Translations under genes and position numbers: made by a program
The notes under the pieces: model-generated
Told to the model about the DNA's origin: nothing
Database searches by the model: none
What the model saw: only the letters and a program-made list of their open reading frames with translations
Shown here: piece after piece, positions 11,036-23,498 of the stretch
Layout: each line of letters opens with the position of its first letter
Numbering within the stretch: the first letter of the stretch is position 1
Assembly: GCA_020466095.1 (NCBI GenBank)
Contig: CM035806.1
Coordinates: 56,812,916 to 56,876,915, forward strand
DNA from: Chlorops oryzae
Lineage: Eukaryota > Arthropoda > Insecta > Diptera > Chloropidae
Length of the DNA: 64,000 nt
Direction of reading: 5' to 3'

Positions 11036-12165
11036 AGGTCACCTTAAGTGGACTGTCACTTAGAGTGGACCACTTGAATGTTTACTATGTTGTGACATGA
11101 AATGTCAATCTAACATCACACCCAAGTTCAATTATAACGTCTACAGTCAATCCTGAATTCCAATAGCGTAGGAGATGCAAGAGCAGCAGGAAAAATTTAA
11201 TAAAACTTCAAGCTGAGTACACGAGTTTTTTGTTTAAAAGCAAGTGTTTCAAAAAAAAATGAAAATATTTGCGTTCAAAAAATGTTGTGCCTTGTTAGTA
11301 GTCTTGTTAGTTTCGTCATTGAACGTGATAGTTCAAAATTGTTTGGAAATTGAAGTAGATGTTGGAATAAGTTTCGGTGGCTCACTTGGTATGATTTACC
11401 TCGAGTGGACTACTACTTGCAATCTTCAGTGGACCGTCAAAAGTTTTGACTTTGGAACAGTTTTAACTAGTTTTATGAGCCTTATTAAATTTTTTGGTTC
11501 AAAAACTTTTGTAGTTATGTTGTTTTTTTTTGTGCTTTCGAACGATTTTTTTTGTTTGTTGAAATTTATCTCGGATGGTCCACTCGAGGTTGCAATTTTT
11601 TCCTCTCAAAATTCTACCCTTTTTTCAAAATCAAATATTTCTTTATAGACACTATTTTGAAGATCTACTACCATGGAAATTTTCCTAGTAATATCGACTA
11701 ACGAATGGTGTATAAAAACCACGGTTGAGCTTTTTCACCAAGTTTTTATTTAAACTTTTGCTTAGGCGGTCCAAACTAAGTTACATTACCGTAGTAAAAA
11801 AATTCTTTAAAATCGTAGAGGGAAATGAAACTTCAAATTGCAAGAAGAAATGAGATTTTTCCATTTCTTTAAACTTTTGCGAACTCGTGTGTGAGGGTGA
11901 GCATGCAGGAAGTTGATTGAACGTGGTTCCATATGTTTTCATGTGGTGAACGTTTGCGGGAATTCACTTTACGCAGCTCCTGCGCTATTGGAATTCAGTC
12001 TTAAACTTCGAATATTACAGAACTGCATAATTTTTGAAAATAATTCTCAGCAGAAGAAAATCGTGACATCACTTGAAACGTAAGGGAGAAAAATCAGAGC
12101 GAAATTTATCGCAAAAATAACGGAAAAATTCACTTTTTGAAGTTCGCATTATGACCTACTTAGTG
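11036..12165. repeat. Dispersed inverted-repeat element, about 1.1 kb
   Basis: CTGAATTCCAATAGCG occurs near 11152 and as its complement near 11977-11995, and both outer ends carry GTCA/TGAC with AAGTGG-like motifs, suggesting a decayed element with subterminal inverted repeats. About 170 bp of its interior (11590-11770) reappears in reverse orientation at 27920-28130. A 134-codon frame at 11244-11648 is phenylalanine-rich, without a domain. Confidence 0.55.
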
Positions 12166-13135
12166 GGGCTATCTTAGTGAAATAATTTTGTAAGGAGGCA
12201 TAAGCATATACTTAAAATACATAAAATAATATTTAACTGAAAAGTACGTTCAAATATTTTAAAAAATATTGTTATATAAATTGATAGAAAATAGTAAAAA
12301 AAAAAAAAAAAACAAATATCAATTTTCGCAAGGTAAGAAGAATCCTCATACTGCAAAATACTGGCGAAAGACACCGCAAAGCATCTCAAATGGATTATAT
12401 TTTAATATAATTTAAAAATAAACTTTGCTTCATATTGCGGCTCCACTACATAGGGGTATTCACAGAAGCGTGTTAAAAACGTTGAAAGTCGAATCGGAAA
12501 ATGCGACTTCTTAAATTTTTTAACTTTTTTGTATCTGCACAATTTTTTAAGCAGTTAAATTCGATTTCCGACTTTCTTATTGTTCCGATGCTTTGACATA
12601 CCACCTACTATATTGAAAACCCATTTTGAGACGGAAAACTTCTGAATGAGAAAATTTTGCAACATAGCTCGCTGCACGTGTTGTATCATTAAATTGGCAT
12701 ACATTGTTATAATTTTTCAACGAGTTTACATGAAAATATGTTTTATTTAAAAAATATAGGGGCACATTTAAAATTTTTTAACATTAAAATCGGAAAAACT
12801 CACACAAATTCATTGACATTTTGGTGACAGACCATGGGGGCACCCTTAATAGTGAGCCGTTCTAGTCCATTCTCGATCTTGTTTTCATGTCTCCCCACAT
12901 ATACCAAACTTCGTCAAGCTGGTCCAAGTCCTTCGATAAGAAAACTGAATACCAGTGTCGGCCAAATTTCGATTACCCAAGCAAATGTGCTTGGAAGACA
13001 AATTTCTGCGAAAACCGGTCGGATGCGTTCGTGTGTGTAACAAACAAACATCGTCAATGCAAATCAGAGTAACCCAGTATTTGTAACCGATGGTAATGTA
13101 AAAAGCATTTCAAAAGGCGTACTGTTTATGAAATA
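12166..13135. other. AT-rich sequence with a mini-me-like fragment
   Basis: Mostly unrecognised. The stretch 12840-12985 resembles the leader of the mini-me-like repeat at 590-690 (shared CATGTCTCCCCACAT/CTTATGTCCCCACGC-type text followed by TCCTTCGATAA). The rest shows nothing identifiable. Confidence 0.4.
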
Positions 13136-13622
13136 CAGAATCGATTATTTTTAATACGGCGATTCGCTAGGACGAATGTGATGCATGAATATTTGCGTTT
13201 CCAGCTGTACCCAGCAGTTATTTAGGAAGTGCATTACCAAAGTAATGCACTTTTTCATCGATGAAATGGGAATGTAAAAAGGAATGCAAAGTAAATTGAA
13301 CAAATTTGCATGGAGAGGTAATCGAAAAGGTAAAATGTGTAGCCTATTTCTATATACGGGCGGCATGTGACAGAAATCGAATACGACAGAAAACGTTCGA
13401 TTTCGGTGAAATTTTCATACAAACGTAAGCAAAATCGAACGATTTCTGTCGTATTCGATTTCTGTCACATGCCCGATAATCTATTTTGCATTACTTGAGA
13501 ATGCAAATAGTAATGCATTGCAAAATCAAGCTTTTTCGATTACTTTTTGTACAGCTGGGAATGCAAATAGTCATGCATTAAATTCGATAGGACATCGCCG
13601 TGTTAAAAATAATCGATTCTGT
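13136..13622. mobile_element. Miniature inverted-repeat element with a second palindrome inside
   Basis: The left arm starting CAGAATCGATTATTTTTAA at 13136 matches the complement of the right arm ending at 13622 over about 75 bp with scattered differences. The arms contain GCATGAATATTTGC/GCATGACTATTTGC and the CCAGCTGTAC motif. No coding capacity. Terminal duplications were not resolved. Confidence 0.75.
13357..13475. mobile_element. Inner 119-bp palindromic element
   Basis: The left arm reads GCATGTGACAGAAATCGAAT and continues with ACGACAGAAA, and the right arm is its near-perfect complement through CATGCCCG. Arms of about 45 bp are separated by about 30 bp. It lies inside the larger element at 13136-13622. 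Confidence 0.8.
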
Positions 13623-14560
13623 TATGCATATGTTAATGCATCAATTTAAAGGGGAAGAACTAAGCTTTAATTCAAAATTAAAAAAACAAGTTGAGTTGTG
13701 TCATAGGACACCAGATAAGAACGAAGTTCATTATAGTATTTATAAATGTTAGTAAATATAATTCGCAGCAAGGTTTTTCGCAAAACTCAATTGTTTTTAT
13801 TAATCGAAAAAAATACATATGTATACAAGACGGCTGTTTGTTGTTTTCAACTGTTTTTCACAAGCGAAAATGCGATACAGTATATTCTGCTTAGCTGCAT
13901 TCAATTATTTTCCAGACAATTTTATGCACTTACGCGAAAAACGCACCTACCCGAAATTTTTTGCTGTATTTTTGAGTAACATATCAGAATGTCTTTAACA
14001 ACACTTTAATTCTTAAAAGAACGCCGTCCAAATATTAATTTTATTAACAAAAAACATATTTAACTTTTGTAATAAAAGGAAAATTCTTTCATAACTGACT
14101 AGAAATAAAAAAATGCAGTAAAATTAAATGAAAAAAAAATTGAGGTTTATCGTCTTCAACCTAGCTTAAACTTTTTGATGGTTTAAACTTTCAAATGGTA
14201 GTCGCTATGAGAGCTTAAACCAGGTTTATTAATTTTGTATCAACATTTTTGAAAAATTCTAATAAAGCAAAGGTATTTTAGGTCGATAGGAAAGCGTTTG
14301 AAATTCAAAAGATAAATTTTCAACAGGGCTGTTAAAGGAACATTTTACCATGAAATTTTATTTCAAAAACTAAAAACAGGATGCTGTTAAAGCGAACGTG
14401 CACCTAAGTTGAATGCAGCTAAAAGAGAAATTTTCATACAAATACAGACAAAAATCCTGCCGTAGAATATTTCTGTGCTGGTATGTAACTTACATGGGCG
14501 CTAAAGGGCTCTACGCTCTAAAGCTGCAAGTAAATTTCCAATACCAAACACATGTGGAAC
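13623..14560. other. AT-rich sequence, nothing recognised
   Basis: No domain, repeat end or RNA gene was recognised. Short open frames at 13691-13979 overlap each other in different frames and look fortuitous. Confidence 0.45.
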
Positions 14561-15204
14561 CAAGTAAGAAAGCTAAAGTCGTCCAAGCGCGACTTTAAAA
14601 TACCCAGCGTCCCGACATTATTGGCGCACTATGGTACGAAAAATCTCCATTTGTGGGCGTGGCATTGGGCGGGCCACATACATTTTTTTCCTACACCTTT
14701 CATTCGCTTTGGTGAACCTATGTTGCGAATTTGAAGTTTCTACGCCTTTTACTTCATAAGTTACGATAAACTCTTATTTGTGGGCTTATTTGTGAGCGTG
14801 GCTCGAGGAGGACGGCGTCCATTTTTTTCCCAGGATATGTCCCTTTTTGTAGTTTACCAGTACACCAAATATCAATAAAATGTGTTGAGTGGTTCGCAAG
14901 TTACAAGCATTTTACTGAAAACACATTAAATTCATTTGTGGGCGTGGCAGTCAGCGGATGTCTTCCATTTTTAGTTAGGATCATACTCGGACTCCGATAT
15001 ACCTGTGTGCCACATTTCGACTTGATTGGTCCAGCCGTTTCGGAGGAGATCTGGACACGGACGGACGGACAGACGGACATGTCTAAATCGATTCAATTTT
15101 TGATCCTGATCAAGAATATATATATATATGTCTATATCTACGGAGCGTAATTCTGGCTGTTACAAGATACCCTTATATACCCTGATTACGCTGGGTATAA
15201 AAAC
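14561..15204. mobile_element. mini-me/DINE-like element, copy A
   Basis: It begins CAAGTAAGAAAG, a short hairpin (AGTCG...CGACT, 14577-14594) and ATACCCAGCG. It ends with a GGACGGACAGACGGACAT-type microsatellite, a core near 15082-15115, a (TA)n run and CGCTGGGTATAAAAA. Related to the elements at 16375, 19668 and 52365. Non-coding. Confidence 0.8.
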
Positions 15205-16374
15205 AAATAAGTACTTTGACTTACTTTCGCTACTTGAACGCATACGCTTATTACAAGTAATCGGACTCACAGGGTTGCATTTAAGTCACACATATCCTAT
15301 ATTTCTGTCGACCTGTCATCGAAATTTCAACTCTGATTTCCTTTCTTCAAAGTAGTGAGCTCGTTCTTCCTTTCATTTTACTTTAACAGCGTTGAGCCCT
15401 CAAAGTGCTAAGTTAGATAAGCAGAATATACTGGAACTGAAAAAGCATACGTGTAAAGGGATTTCCATCGCGAATGAGATAGTCTCGAAAATGCGAATTT
15501 TCATACATAAAGATGTTTTAAAGTATCGATATTTTTCACACCGATATTACATCCGCAGCCCCCGGAGTACAGACGATGATTTTAAATATGTTTTAATTAT
15601 GTACGAATTGACGTATACTTTGATAGCGCAAAAAAATTATAAGCTACCTAAAATGCCCTTATATATTTGCAAAAACCTACTAATCGGAGTTATTCTGAAA
15701 ACGTTCAGTCTGGCAGCACCACATATTGTTTTGTTTTGTTTGAATGCATTTATGCTTGTATGTGTCTGTGTAGTTTCTGAATTTAATAATTAATTGTTTT
15801 TTCGGGATTTCGTCGGAAATAAGTGTCGCCTAAAAAAGTATAATATCTCGGCCGCATCAGGAAGTCATTTTACGTAAATATATGTATATTTATTTCTTTT
15901 TGCAAAGGTTATTATACCCTTTTTTGCGAACTTCAATTTAGGTAACACGCATTTTATAGCGGTTTTTAACTTTTTCTCGACTAGGTAGCCTGTCGCTATC
16001 GTTTCATAAAGAACTTCGTTCTAAAAATGACGTCTCTCCTAGAAAATCAAGAAATAAAACTAAAATGCCAAATTTGTCTCATTTACCGTTATCGAAAAAT
16101 TTTTTTTGTATTGTTTTCGAAAAGTTCAGACAATTTTTTCTAAGAAACATTCGAAAATTTTTTGAAGCGAGGCGATTTTAGCCCCATTGTAATTCAATGA
16201 AATATGTTCTTAGAAGCAAAAACCTAAACTTTGACACCCTGTATCTCGGCACCCTGTGATTAAAATTTACTTTTTTTTTGCACATTTAACGTACTCTTAC
16301 ATCTTAACAGCTGTACCAAGTTTCATCCAAATCGGAGAGAAAAAATTTTGCCGGTGGTACACTTGACGTGTTTT
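15205..16374. other. AT-rich sequence, nothing recognised
   Basis: A 133-codon frame at 15392-15793 has no recognisable domain or codon signature. The phrase CACCCTGTATCTCGGCACCC near 16235 resembles text near 21310 and 21473, suggesting old repeat debris. Confidence 0.4.
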
Positions 16375-16928
16375 GCCCCATATGTGGGCGTGTAGTGTGC
16401 GGGCCACACATTTGTCTTCCACACACCACTGACACATCGTGGTAAATCTATATTCGAAATTTGAAGCTCCTACGCCTTTCCATACTTAAGTTACGATAAA
16501 CCATTATTTGTGTACACATTTGTAGGAATGGCTGCTGGAGTCCGACGGTCAGAATACGTCTCCTTTGGTAGTTAACCAGTGCACCAAATATCAATGAATT
16601 GTGTTGCGTGGTTCGCGAGTTGTCAGCATTTTACTTAATAAGCATAAAATTTTTGTTGGGCGTGGCACTCGGGGATATGGCATAATTTTCGTAAGGATCC
16701 TACTCGGTGCCCGATATAACTGTGTGAATTTTTACTCGATTGGTCCTGCCGTTTGGAAGGAGATACGACCACAGACGGATTGACAGACGGACATCTCTAA
16801 ATCGATTCAGTTTTCGATCCTGATCAGGTATATATGTTTTTGTCTATATCTACGGAGCTTAGTTAGAACTAAGCTGTTTCAAGATTCGTACAAAACTAAT
16901 ATACCCTGCTTACGCTAGGTATAAAAAG
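16375..16928. mobile_element. mini-me/DINE-like element, copy B (diverged)
   Basis: Same orientation as copy A: GTGGGCG repeats, a CAGACGGATTGACAGACGGA microsatellite near 16770-16790, the TCTAAATCGATTCAG core, a TA-rich stretch and a terminal CTTACGCTAGGTATAAAAA. The 5' end with the hairpin is missing, and divergence is high. Confidence 0.72.
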
Positions 16929-18179
16929 TCGTTACCAATGCTCTTGTGTTGCAGCAAAGCATGCAACTGGATTGGTTGAGGCTGTAAGATTTTCCAAAAA
17001 TATATACGTTCTCAAAAGGAAGAGTGCATGTAGTGGTCATTAGGTCATGGACAGCAAGGAGCCCCCTTGTAACGTGCATCGGCTTCGGCCAATGTGGCCC
17101 TTTTCAATAAAAATCGAAGAGACGAAAAAACAAATTAGGAAGGAAAGAGTCTTTATACAATATATATTTAACCAAGGTACTCTTGCAATTGTGAGCTCAT
17201 TGTTATTGATAAAAAACAAATTTCTTTTTTTTTTTTTGTGAATGGCAAGCAAGAAAAAGGTAATGCAATTCTTATGTTTCTATTCCCAGAAGCGAGTAGC
17301 AATTACAAACCTACGTACGCAAGCAGAGCTTGAAGCCGGAATCGTCTCCGCGAAGGTCTTCTCAGATTGCAATACCGGCAATACCAGTGTGGAAAAGAAT
17401 CTTCAATGCATACACGTATGTATGTATGTAAGTCACACGAACCGAATGAAATGCAGCTACAGATCGAAGCAGTTGAAGTCTCGCTTTGGGGACTATTTTT
17501 TGTCATTTGTTGTAATTTTGTTGGGACTGCCTCACAAAAGTTTTTTTGCCAATTCGTGCAGGCATATGTATATATGTTTGTGCTAACAATAGTTTAAGGT
17601 GTCTTGAATATTTTTTGTTACTCTTTGAAATCATCGAAATGAAATGGGTACTGGATTAGCTTGTTGAATGTTGAGAATTTGAATATTATATTAGAGATGT
17701 TACATTAAATATTTGAATTATGATCTGAAACCGAATTCATTTTGTGGACGTTTTGGGGCTCTATGTAATCAAAAGGGCTATTGAAAGTAAGGGCAAAATG
17801 AGGTCATAAAACGTACAGTAGCGCAACGATTCGGATTTATAAGAACTTCAGTATACTGTTTCCAAAGTTTGGATAGCGTGTGGCAAATTTTTGTTTGTTT
17901 GATCTGGCAAAAATTGGTTTGATAGATTCTGTGTCCTAATTATGTACCCACGAGACGACTACAGCATCTGGCATGCGAGTGCATACGAGGCAACTCAGAA
18001 TCTCCTCACACTACAACTGACTTCAATATCTTCTTAGCACCACTGAGCCTAGTTCCATAACACTAAGTATGTTAAAAACCAAAAACAGGGTTGGACAAAA
18101 GATTCAAAACAATAATTTTTTTTTTTTGGTAAGATTTCGTTCAATTCAATTTCTTGATAAATACATCAGTTTTTTGCTG
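16929..18179. other. AT-rich sequence, nothing recognised
   Basis: Overlapping short frames around 17040-17600 show no domain. Nothing could be assigned, although the downstream end may include the decayed 5' part of the Tc1 fossil that follows. Confidence 0.4.
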
Positions 18180-18640
18180 CGATTTCCAACACAGCCTTTT
18201 TTAGAGCTCCTTTTAAAGATTCTTTGCTATTGGATGCGGAGGAATCAATTTTTCTTGCCACCAATTCTAAAAACCATATTTCCAAATATATAAGCTTTTG
18301 GGGCATGGTTCTCTGTAAAAAAGAATTTGAAACCGACAGCCAACCACGGCGTCATGGTTTGGGCATGCATATCGGCTGCTGGCGTTGGAAATTTTTGCTT
18401 TTTTTTATTGACGGCAACATAGACAAAACAATGTATTTAAACATACTTGCTCACATTGGGTCAAATTATGGCTTTTTATCAAGAAAATGACTCAAAGCAT
18501 AAATCAGTTATGGTTTAATCGTGGCTCATTTGCAATCGACCCACAGTGTAACGAGCCCATATATTCTGGCGACAAAAATGGAAGGAGTTGCCCTATAGCA
18601 ATAAAATTTATCGTGGACGTTTCTTTGCATGTAATTAAGA
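18180..18640 (+). pseudogene. Tc1-type transposase fossil
   Basis: In shifting frames the plus strand reads a degenerate FWKDSLL...DEESIF catalytic region and LKPTANHGVMVWACISAAGV. It then reads FIDGNIDKTMYLNIL and FYQENDSKHKS, the last matching the second catalytic aspartate block of Tc1 transposases (usually QQDNDPKHT). At least three frameshifts separate these pieces, and no terminal repeats were found. Confidence 0.8.
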
Positions 18641-19667
18641 AATTTGAAAAAAAAAAATTGTGAAAATCGAACCACCACAACCCCTACCCCCATATAAAAC
18701 GGGGACCCGAATTCCGCAATTTTGGACCTACAGACTTGAAATTTGGAAGAGAGCTTATCTACTGTTATTCTCCAAAATTCGAAAAACTGAAAACAAATTA
18801 GCTGCCGCGCCCACTTTTTGTGTCACGCCCACTCAAAGTTGGTAAATAGAACTGAAAATCACATGAATATTTCAAAAGCATTTTTAAATGTTAATTATTT
18901 TAAAAAAAACTGTGTATTTAACACACAAAAAAAAAAAAAAAACCCCCGGCCAAGCTTTGCCAAAAAAAAAAATGTGAGATAGCAAAAACACTGAAATTCA
19001 TGGTATAAAACTAAACCAATCTCATACGTTTTAGTACATTTTCGGCCGTATTTTGAACCCTTACGACAACTTGTATAGTATTTTATTACATTTTATTTAA
19101 TAGATTTATTTTTCACATTGCAATACTTTAATCACTATCACAATCGCTTTCGTATTCAGATAACGAAAAAATGTCATGGGAAAAGCTTCCGACTACATTA
19201 TTATTTTCCCCGAACACTTAAAATGGTGCAATGTCATCTGATTTTGTTTTCTTGTGCTTCAAAATATATCGATGTGCAGATACTAAAGGTTCTGAACAAA
19301 CAGCATACGTGTAAAAATATTTTTGATGCTTTTAGGACGTGAGGTTTTCCGACTATTTTCGTTGCGATATCTACGAATCTCTTTGTGCCTAGCCTCTAAA
19401 GCATCCTCCGACAGAAGTCCGATAGGTAGACTAAAGTGTTAAATAATGTCGCATCCAGGGATTAAAATTTTGTGGACAGTTATTGGCATAAAGTACCATG
19501 AATAGTGTTCCATATAGATATCGGTAGTTTCTTTCAATAAGTTTTTAAATTAAGCAACATCAATTTGATGGTGGCATACAAGTGTTCTCAGAATTAGTGA
19601 AAAGTTTGTTATGAACCTTATATCAACTTCAGCGTTTCGAAAGAACCGGCGAGCCGTGTTTCACTCA
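18641..19667. other. AT-rich sequence with poly(A) runs
   Basis: Contains A-runs at about 18929-18943 and 18961-18971 and a CCACGCCC-type stretch near 18810-18835 that recalls mini-me flanks. No coding signal was recognised. Confidence 0.4.
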
Positions 19668-20307
19668 TTTTTATACCCAGCGTAAGCGGGGTATATAAGT
19701 TTTGTGCAAATCTTGAAACAGGGAGAATTAAGCTCCGGAGATATAGAAAAATATATATAGAAATGATCAGGATCAAAAACTGAATCGATTTAGACATGTC
19801 CGTCCGTCCGTGGTCGGATCTCCTCCGAAACGGCTGGACCAATCAAGTCGAAATTTGGCACACAGGTATATCGGGATCCGAGTATGATCCTAAGTAAAAA
19901 CGGGAGACATCCGCCCACTGCCACGCCCACAAATGAATTTATTGTGTTTTCAATAAAATGCTTGTAACTTGCGAACCACTCAACACATTCCATTGATATT
20001 TGGTGTGCTGGTAAACTACAAAAAGGGACATATCCTGGCAAAAAATGGACGCCGCCCTCCTCGAGCCACGCCCACAAATAAGCCCACAAATAGAGAAATT
20101 TCATAACTTCCGAAGTAAAAGGCGTAGAAGCTTAAAATTCGCAGCATAGGTTGACCAAGGCGAACGAAAGGTGTAGGGAAATAATTTATGTTGCCCTCCC
20201 ACTGCCACGCCCAAAAAATAAAGAAGCAAAACATAGTGCGCTCATAATGTCGGGACGCTGGGTATTTCAAAGTCGGGCTTGACCGACTTTAATTTTCTTA
20301 ATTGTTA
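19668..20307. mobile_element. mini-me/DINE-like element, copy C (reverse orientation)
   Basis: Reverse of copy A. It starts TTATACCCAGCGTAAGCGGG, runs through a (TA)n tract, core and GTCCGTCCGT microsatellite, and ends with a perfect 6-bp-stem hairpin AGTCGGGCTTGACCGACT (20271-20288) followed by TTAATTTTCTTAATTG. Confidence 0.83.
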
Positions 20308-20904
20308 TTAATTTATTTGATAATTTATTTATAAACAAGGGATTACTCCCTTGATATAATGAGATGTACGTATAATCTAAGTAGTATAGAGTCACCATAT
20401 TTTTATTAGATGCATTCACGAAAACAATTCCCAAAAATCGTGCCGCACCTCCCCGCAAAATTTTTTTTTTGATTTGGGCTAACAAAAGTCTTGTTTAGAA
20501 TAAGAAAGTAATCACAAAGAGGACATATGCGGACAATTTTTTTCCCGCTCTGCCAAAATTTCATTCAAGGCATGGGATTTCAAACATTTAGAAGCGAACT
20601 TTAAATAGATCCTATATGCTTAAAATTAAAAAGAACCACTACAAATAGTATATCAATATTCGAAGTTAATATTTCAGAAACATGAAAAGAAATTTCATTC
20701 AAATTGTATGAAAATTGCTTAAATAAGATCACTTCAGAGTCATCTTAGGAAATCAGTCGTTTTCGCTTAAAAATCACTGTGTTACGTTCGTCTATTTTTG
20801 AGAAGGTATATCTGGACCAAATTTTATTTGTACTTCTTTCGATTTCACACTTCGCATTTTTTTGCCTTTTTGTCGCCACTCATTACACTGTGCGACCCCA
20901 CCTA
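20308..20904. other. AT-rich sequence, nothing recognised
   Basis: No recognised family or domain. It precedes a Tc1 C-terminal fossil. Confidence 0.4.
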
Positions 20905-21132
20905 ATGACATCACAGGCCCAATCACCAGAACGTAGTGTGATTGAAAATGTATTGTCGTTTTGGAGAAAAAAATTCAATGTTTTGAAAATGCTATAATGG
21001 AGGAATGGGACAAAATCATTCCTCAAAAGACTCAGAAATTAAAGTGGAGTCTATGCCAATGAGGCTGCAGGCAACAGTTCGTCGAAAATGAGGTCATACA
21101 AAATATTCAAACCCAAAATGTTAATTGAATAA
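20905..21132 (+). pseudogene. Tc1-type transposase C-terminal fossil
   Basis: The plus strand reads AQSPERSVIENVLSFWRKK (Tc1 third catalytic region; usually AQSPDLNPIENLW). It then reads MEEWDKIIPQKTQKL and, after a frameshift, a segment equivalent to the family's SMPRRLQA tail. The usual catalytic residue pair is altered. It could be the missing end of the fossil at 18180-18640, split by later insertions such as the mini-me at 19668, or a separate copy. Confidence 0.78.
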
Positions 21133-22514
21133 GCTCATGAAATTGCTTGTTTTGCTTTTTGGTTGACACAGGTGCTCGCATACAAAATTATAAAAATCCA
21201 GAAAGTTTTATAAGGATTACTAAAAAATTAAAATAAAGGGAATAAATCATATATTTTTATGCAAAAATGGTCCGTAAATTCCAAAAAGTGGTAAACATGA
21301 AGATTTCGCACCCTGTACCGCTCCCTTTGTTTCACTGAACAACCCTTATTATCATAAAAAGTTGTCTTGTCACCTAATTTACACTTCCGGAAGTTAACAG
21401 TTGCCAAAGTTTACAAGTCCTCATAATTTTTACGAAAAATATCGAAAACTATGTAATTTGGATAACTTTGGCGCCCTGTAACACACCCTTTACATTGTGT
21501 GTATAGCGCACCACCTAAATCACAACTGGGCAAATTTTTAGCAAAGATACACGGTGCCATGGAGAGAACAACTTTTCTTAACCCTGATGTTACCTTAAAA
21601 AAGTTACAATAAATGCTTTAGGGACCATTTGTTCCATGGTGTAGTTTCCATTCAAAACATGCAGCAAATATAAGAATTTGAGCTCTTTCAAAAAATATTG
21701 TAAGCCTGAAAGTATATTTGTTTATTTCATCAACCTCCAGATACTGGCTTCAAAAATTTTGCATTTTGGACCGAATGGTCCTAATGAACCAAAGAACACC
21801 AAACAAAAACATATTTCAAAATTTTTCGAACTACTCCACAAGCAAGTGGACCAGTGGCATTAAGGTGCGCTGACAATCCTTCCCAAGAATTTGACTCCCT
21901 GCTCCCCCTTGACCAAAAACGCAATGCTTTTTCATTAATACGACGAGGTTTTAACTCGAGGATTTTAATATCAAGTCTCCCTGGGAAAATTTTTTTTTTT
22001 ACCAAAAATATTGAAATCCTTAAAAATTTGATTCTTACTTGCAATTTATTTCATTCGGGTAAGCTCAACAGATATCCCACACAATTTGCTTCTTTCGAAT
22101 GAGTTTGATATTTGATTTCGCGTCTAGAGTACCCAAAATGCGAAAACGCGACAGAAGGGCAAAATGGAAATGCGAAAATCGCATTACGGAGTGTCGAGTG
22201 TCCGAATCCGCGAAATTTCCGAAGCGAAATGCGATACAGAGTGACCCTCCTGTTTTCGCCCATACATATCATCGAAATTAGCTAAAAATTTGCTCAGTGT
22301 AAACTTTTTTATTTATTTAAAAGTGAAAACGATCTATACATGAATAACTTCTCTACTAGGAGCTCTGGCAACGGGGGCCTTCGGCTTCGCTTACTGTAAA
22401 TTGACTTTAAAGGGTGTGCCAAAATTAACGAAAATTTGAATTTTATAGAAAACACAGAAATTTAATTCAGAATTGTATCATTTTTTTTTTTTTTTTTTTT
22501 TTTGATTCATGATG
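21133..22514. other. AT-rich sequence ending in a long T-run
   Basis: CACCCTGT-type phrases near 21310 and 21473 recur elsewhere in the window. A T-run of more than 20 bases lies at about 22480-22503, just before the antisense transposase fossil. Nothing else was recognised. Confidence 0.4.
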
Positions 22515-23010
22515 TGCACAGATTAAGATAATATATGCAAGAGAATGTCAGGCGAATGGCCCCCACGGCTTTGCAAGCACATGCGCAATCTATTGATGAA
22601 ATTTTCCGTTGCCATTCTGCCAGCATCTGGCTGAATTTCGTCTACACAGCGCTCAGTTTCCCCCTTCAAGATTTTTATGGTCATGGGGTAGTTGACATAA
22701 GCCGTATACTTCAGAAAACCGCAAAGAAGAAAGTCCGACAGCGTTAAATCGCATGATCTTCACAGTTGATGGGCTTAAAACTAAGTATGTTCTGACCGTA
22801 ATGGGTACGAGAATTTGCAAACTGTTGATGCAAAACTTTCACAGTTTTTGAAATATTTTTCAACGTTGAAAATGCAATGCTCTTTCGTGTAGTACTACAT
22901 TTTTTATAACCGTAAACTGTCTTTTGATTCCCTGAATTTCTCCCCGCCAAAAACCCACAGCCGTTCAATTGGCGCCAATTTGAAATCTTGCGTTCATTTT
23001 GGTACAACCT
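22515..23010 (-). pseudogene. Mariner/Tc-superfamily transposase C-terminal fossil
   Basis: The minus strand from about 22765 down reads, with frameshifts, SCDLTLSDFLLCGFLKYTAY, then a GETERCVDEIQP helix and ENFINRLRMCLQSRGGHSPD. This is the end of an insect transposase family whose third catalytic region reads RSCDLTPLDYFLWGYVK and whose C-terminus carries a C..SRGGH motif. Upstream sequence to about 23010 is compatible with the preceding part but is badly decayed. Confidence 0.75.
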
Positions 23011-23498
23011 TTAGGTTCTTTCTGACAACACGGGTCTGCAAAATTGAAGTTTTTTCTCCTCATTTTGACCTCAGTAACATAGATTTTGGTATGCTGAATA
23101 ATTGAAAAATATCAAACAAATTCCATCACGTAAGGATTTCGAGAAAATCGCGATTGAATTTTTTAGCACCATTTGCTTTATTTGAACTAATTTTTCTCAA
23201 ATGTGGTTTAAGATTTTTTAATATTTTAAAATCTTTTGTATTTTCTTAATACCATTCTTCAATATTACATCAAAAATAATATAAAAATCTTTAAATGAAT
23301 CGTTTAAAATGGTGCTCAAAGTAAAAAAATTGAAAAAATTTTATATAGAATTTTCATCTTATTTTTAGTTTAAATGAAAATAACTCAACCATAAACAGCC
23401 TCCGTTTCTATATCGATATCTTAAATGACAGGTCAATCAATTATGTGCCGAAAACATCAAATCTCAGAACTTTAGCACAAAGCTTTTCCACGATATAA
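23011..23498. other. AT-rich sequence, nothing recognised
   Basis: No domain or repeat end was identified between the transposase fossil and the next miniature element. Confidence 0.4.

Noticed and set aside
11244..11648. 134-codon open frame
   Set aside because: Phenylalanine- and serine-rich low-complexity translation inside a dispersed repeat; no domain and not conserved in the second repeat fragment.
13691..13979. Overlapping short frames read as a small protein gene
   Set aside because: Two frames overlap in the same stretch with no start context or domain support.
15392..15793. 133-codon open frame
   Set aside because: No recognisable domain or motif and unremarkable AT-driven composition; more likely chance.
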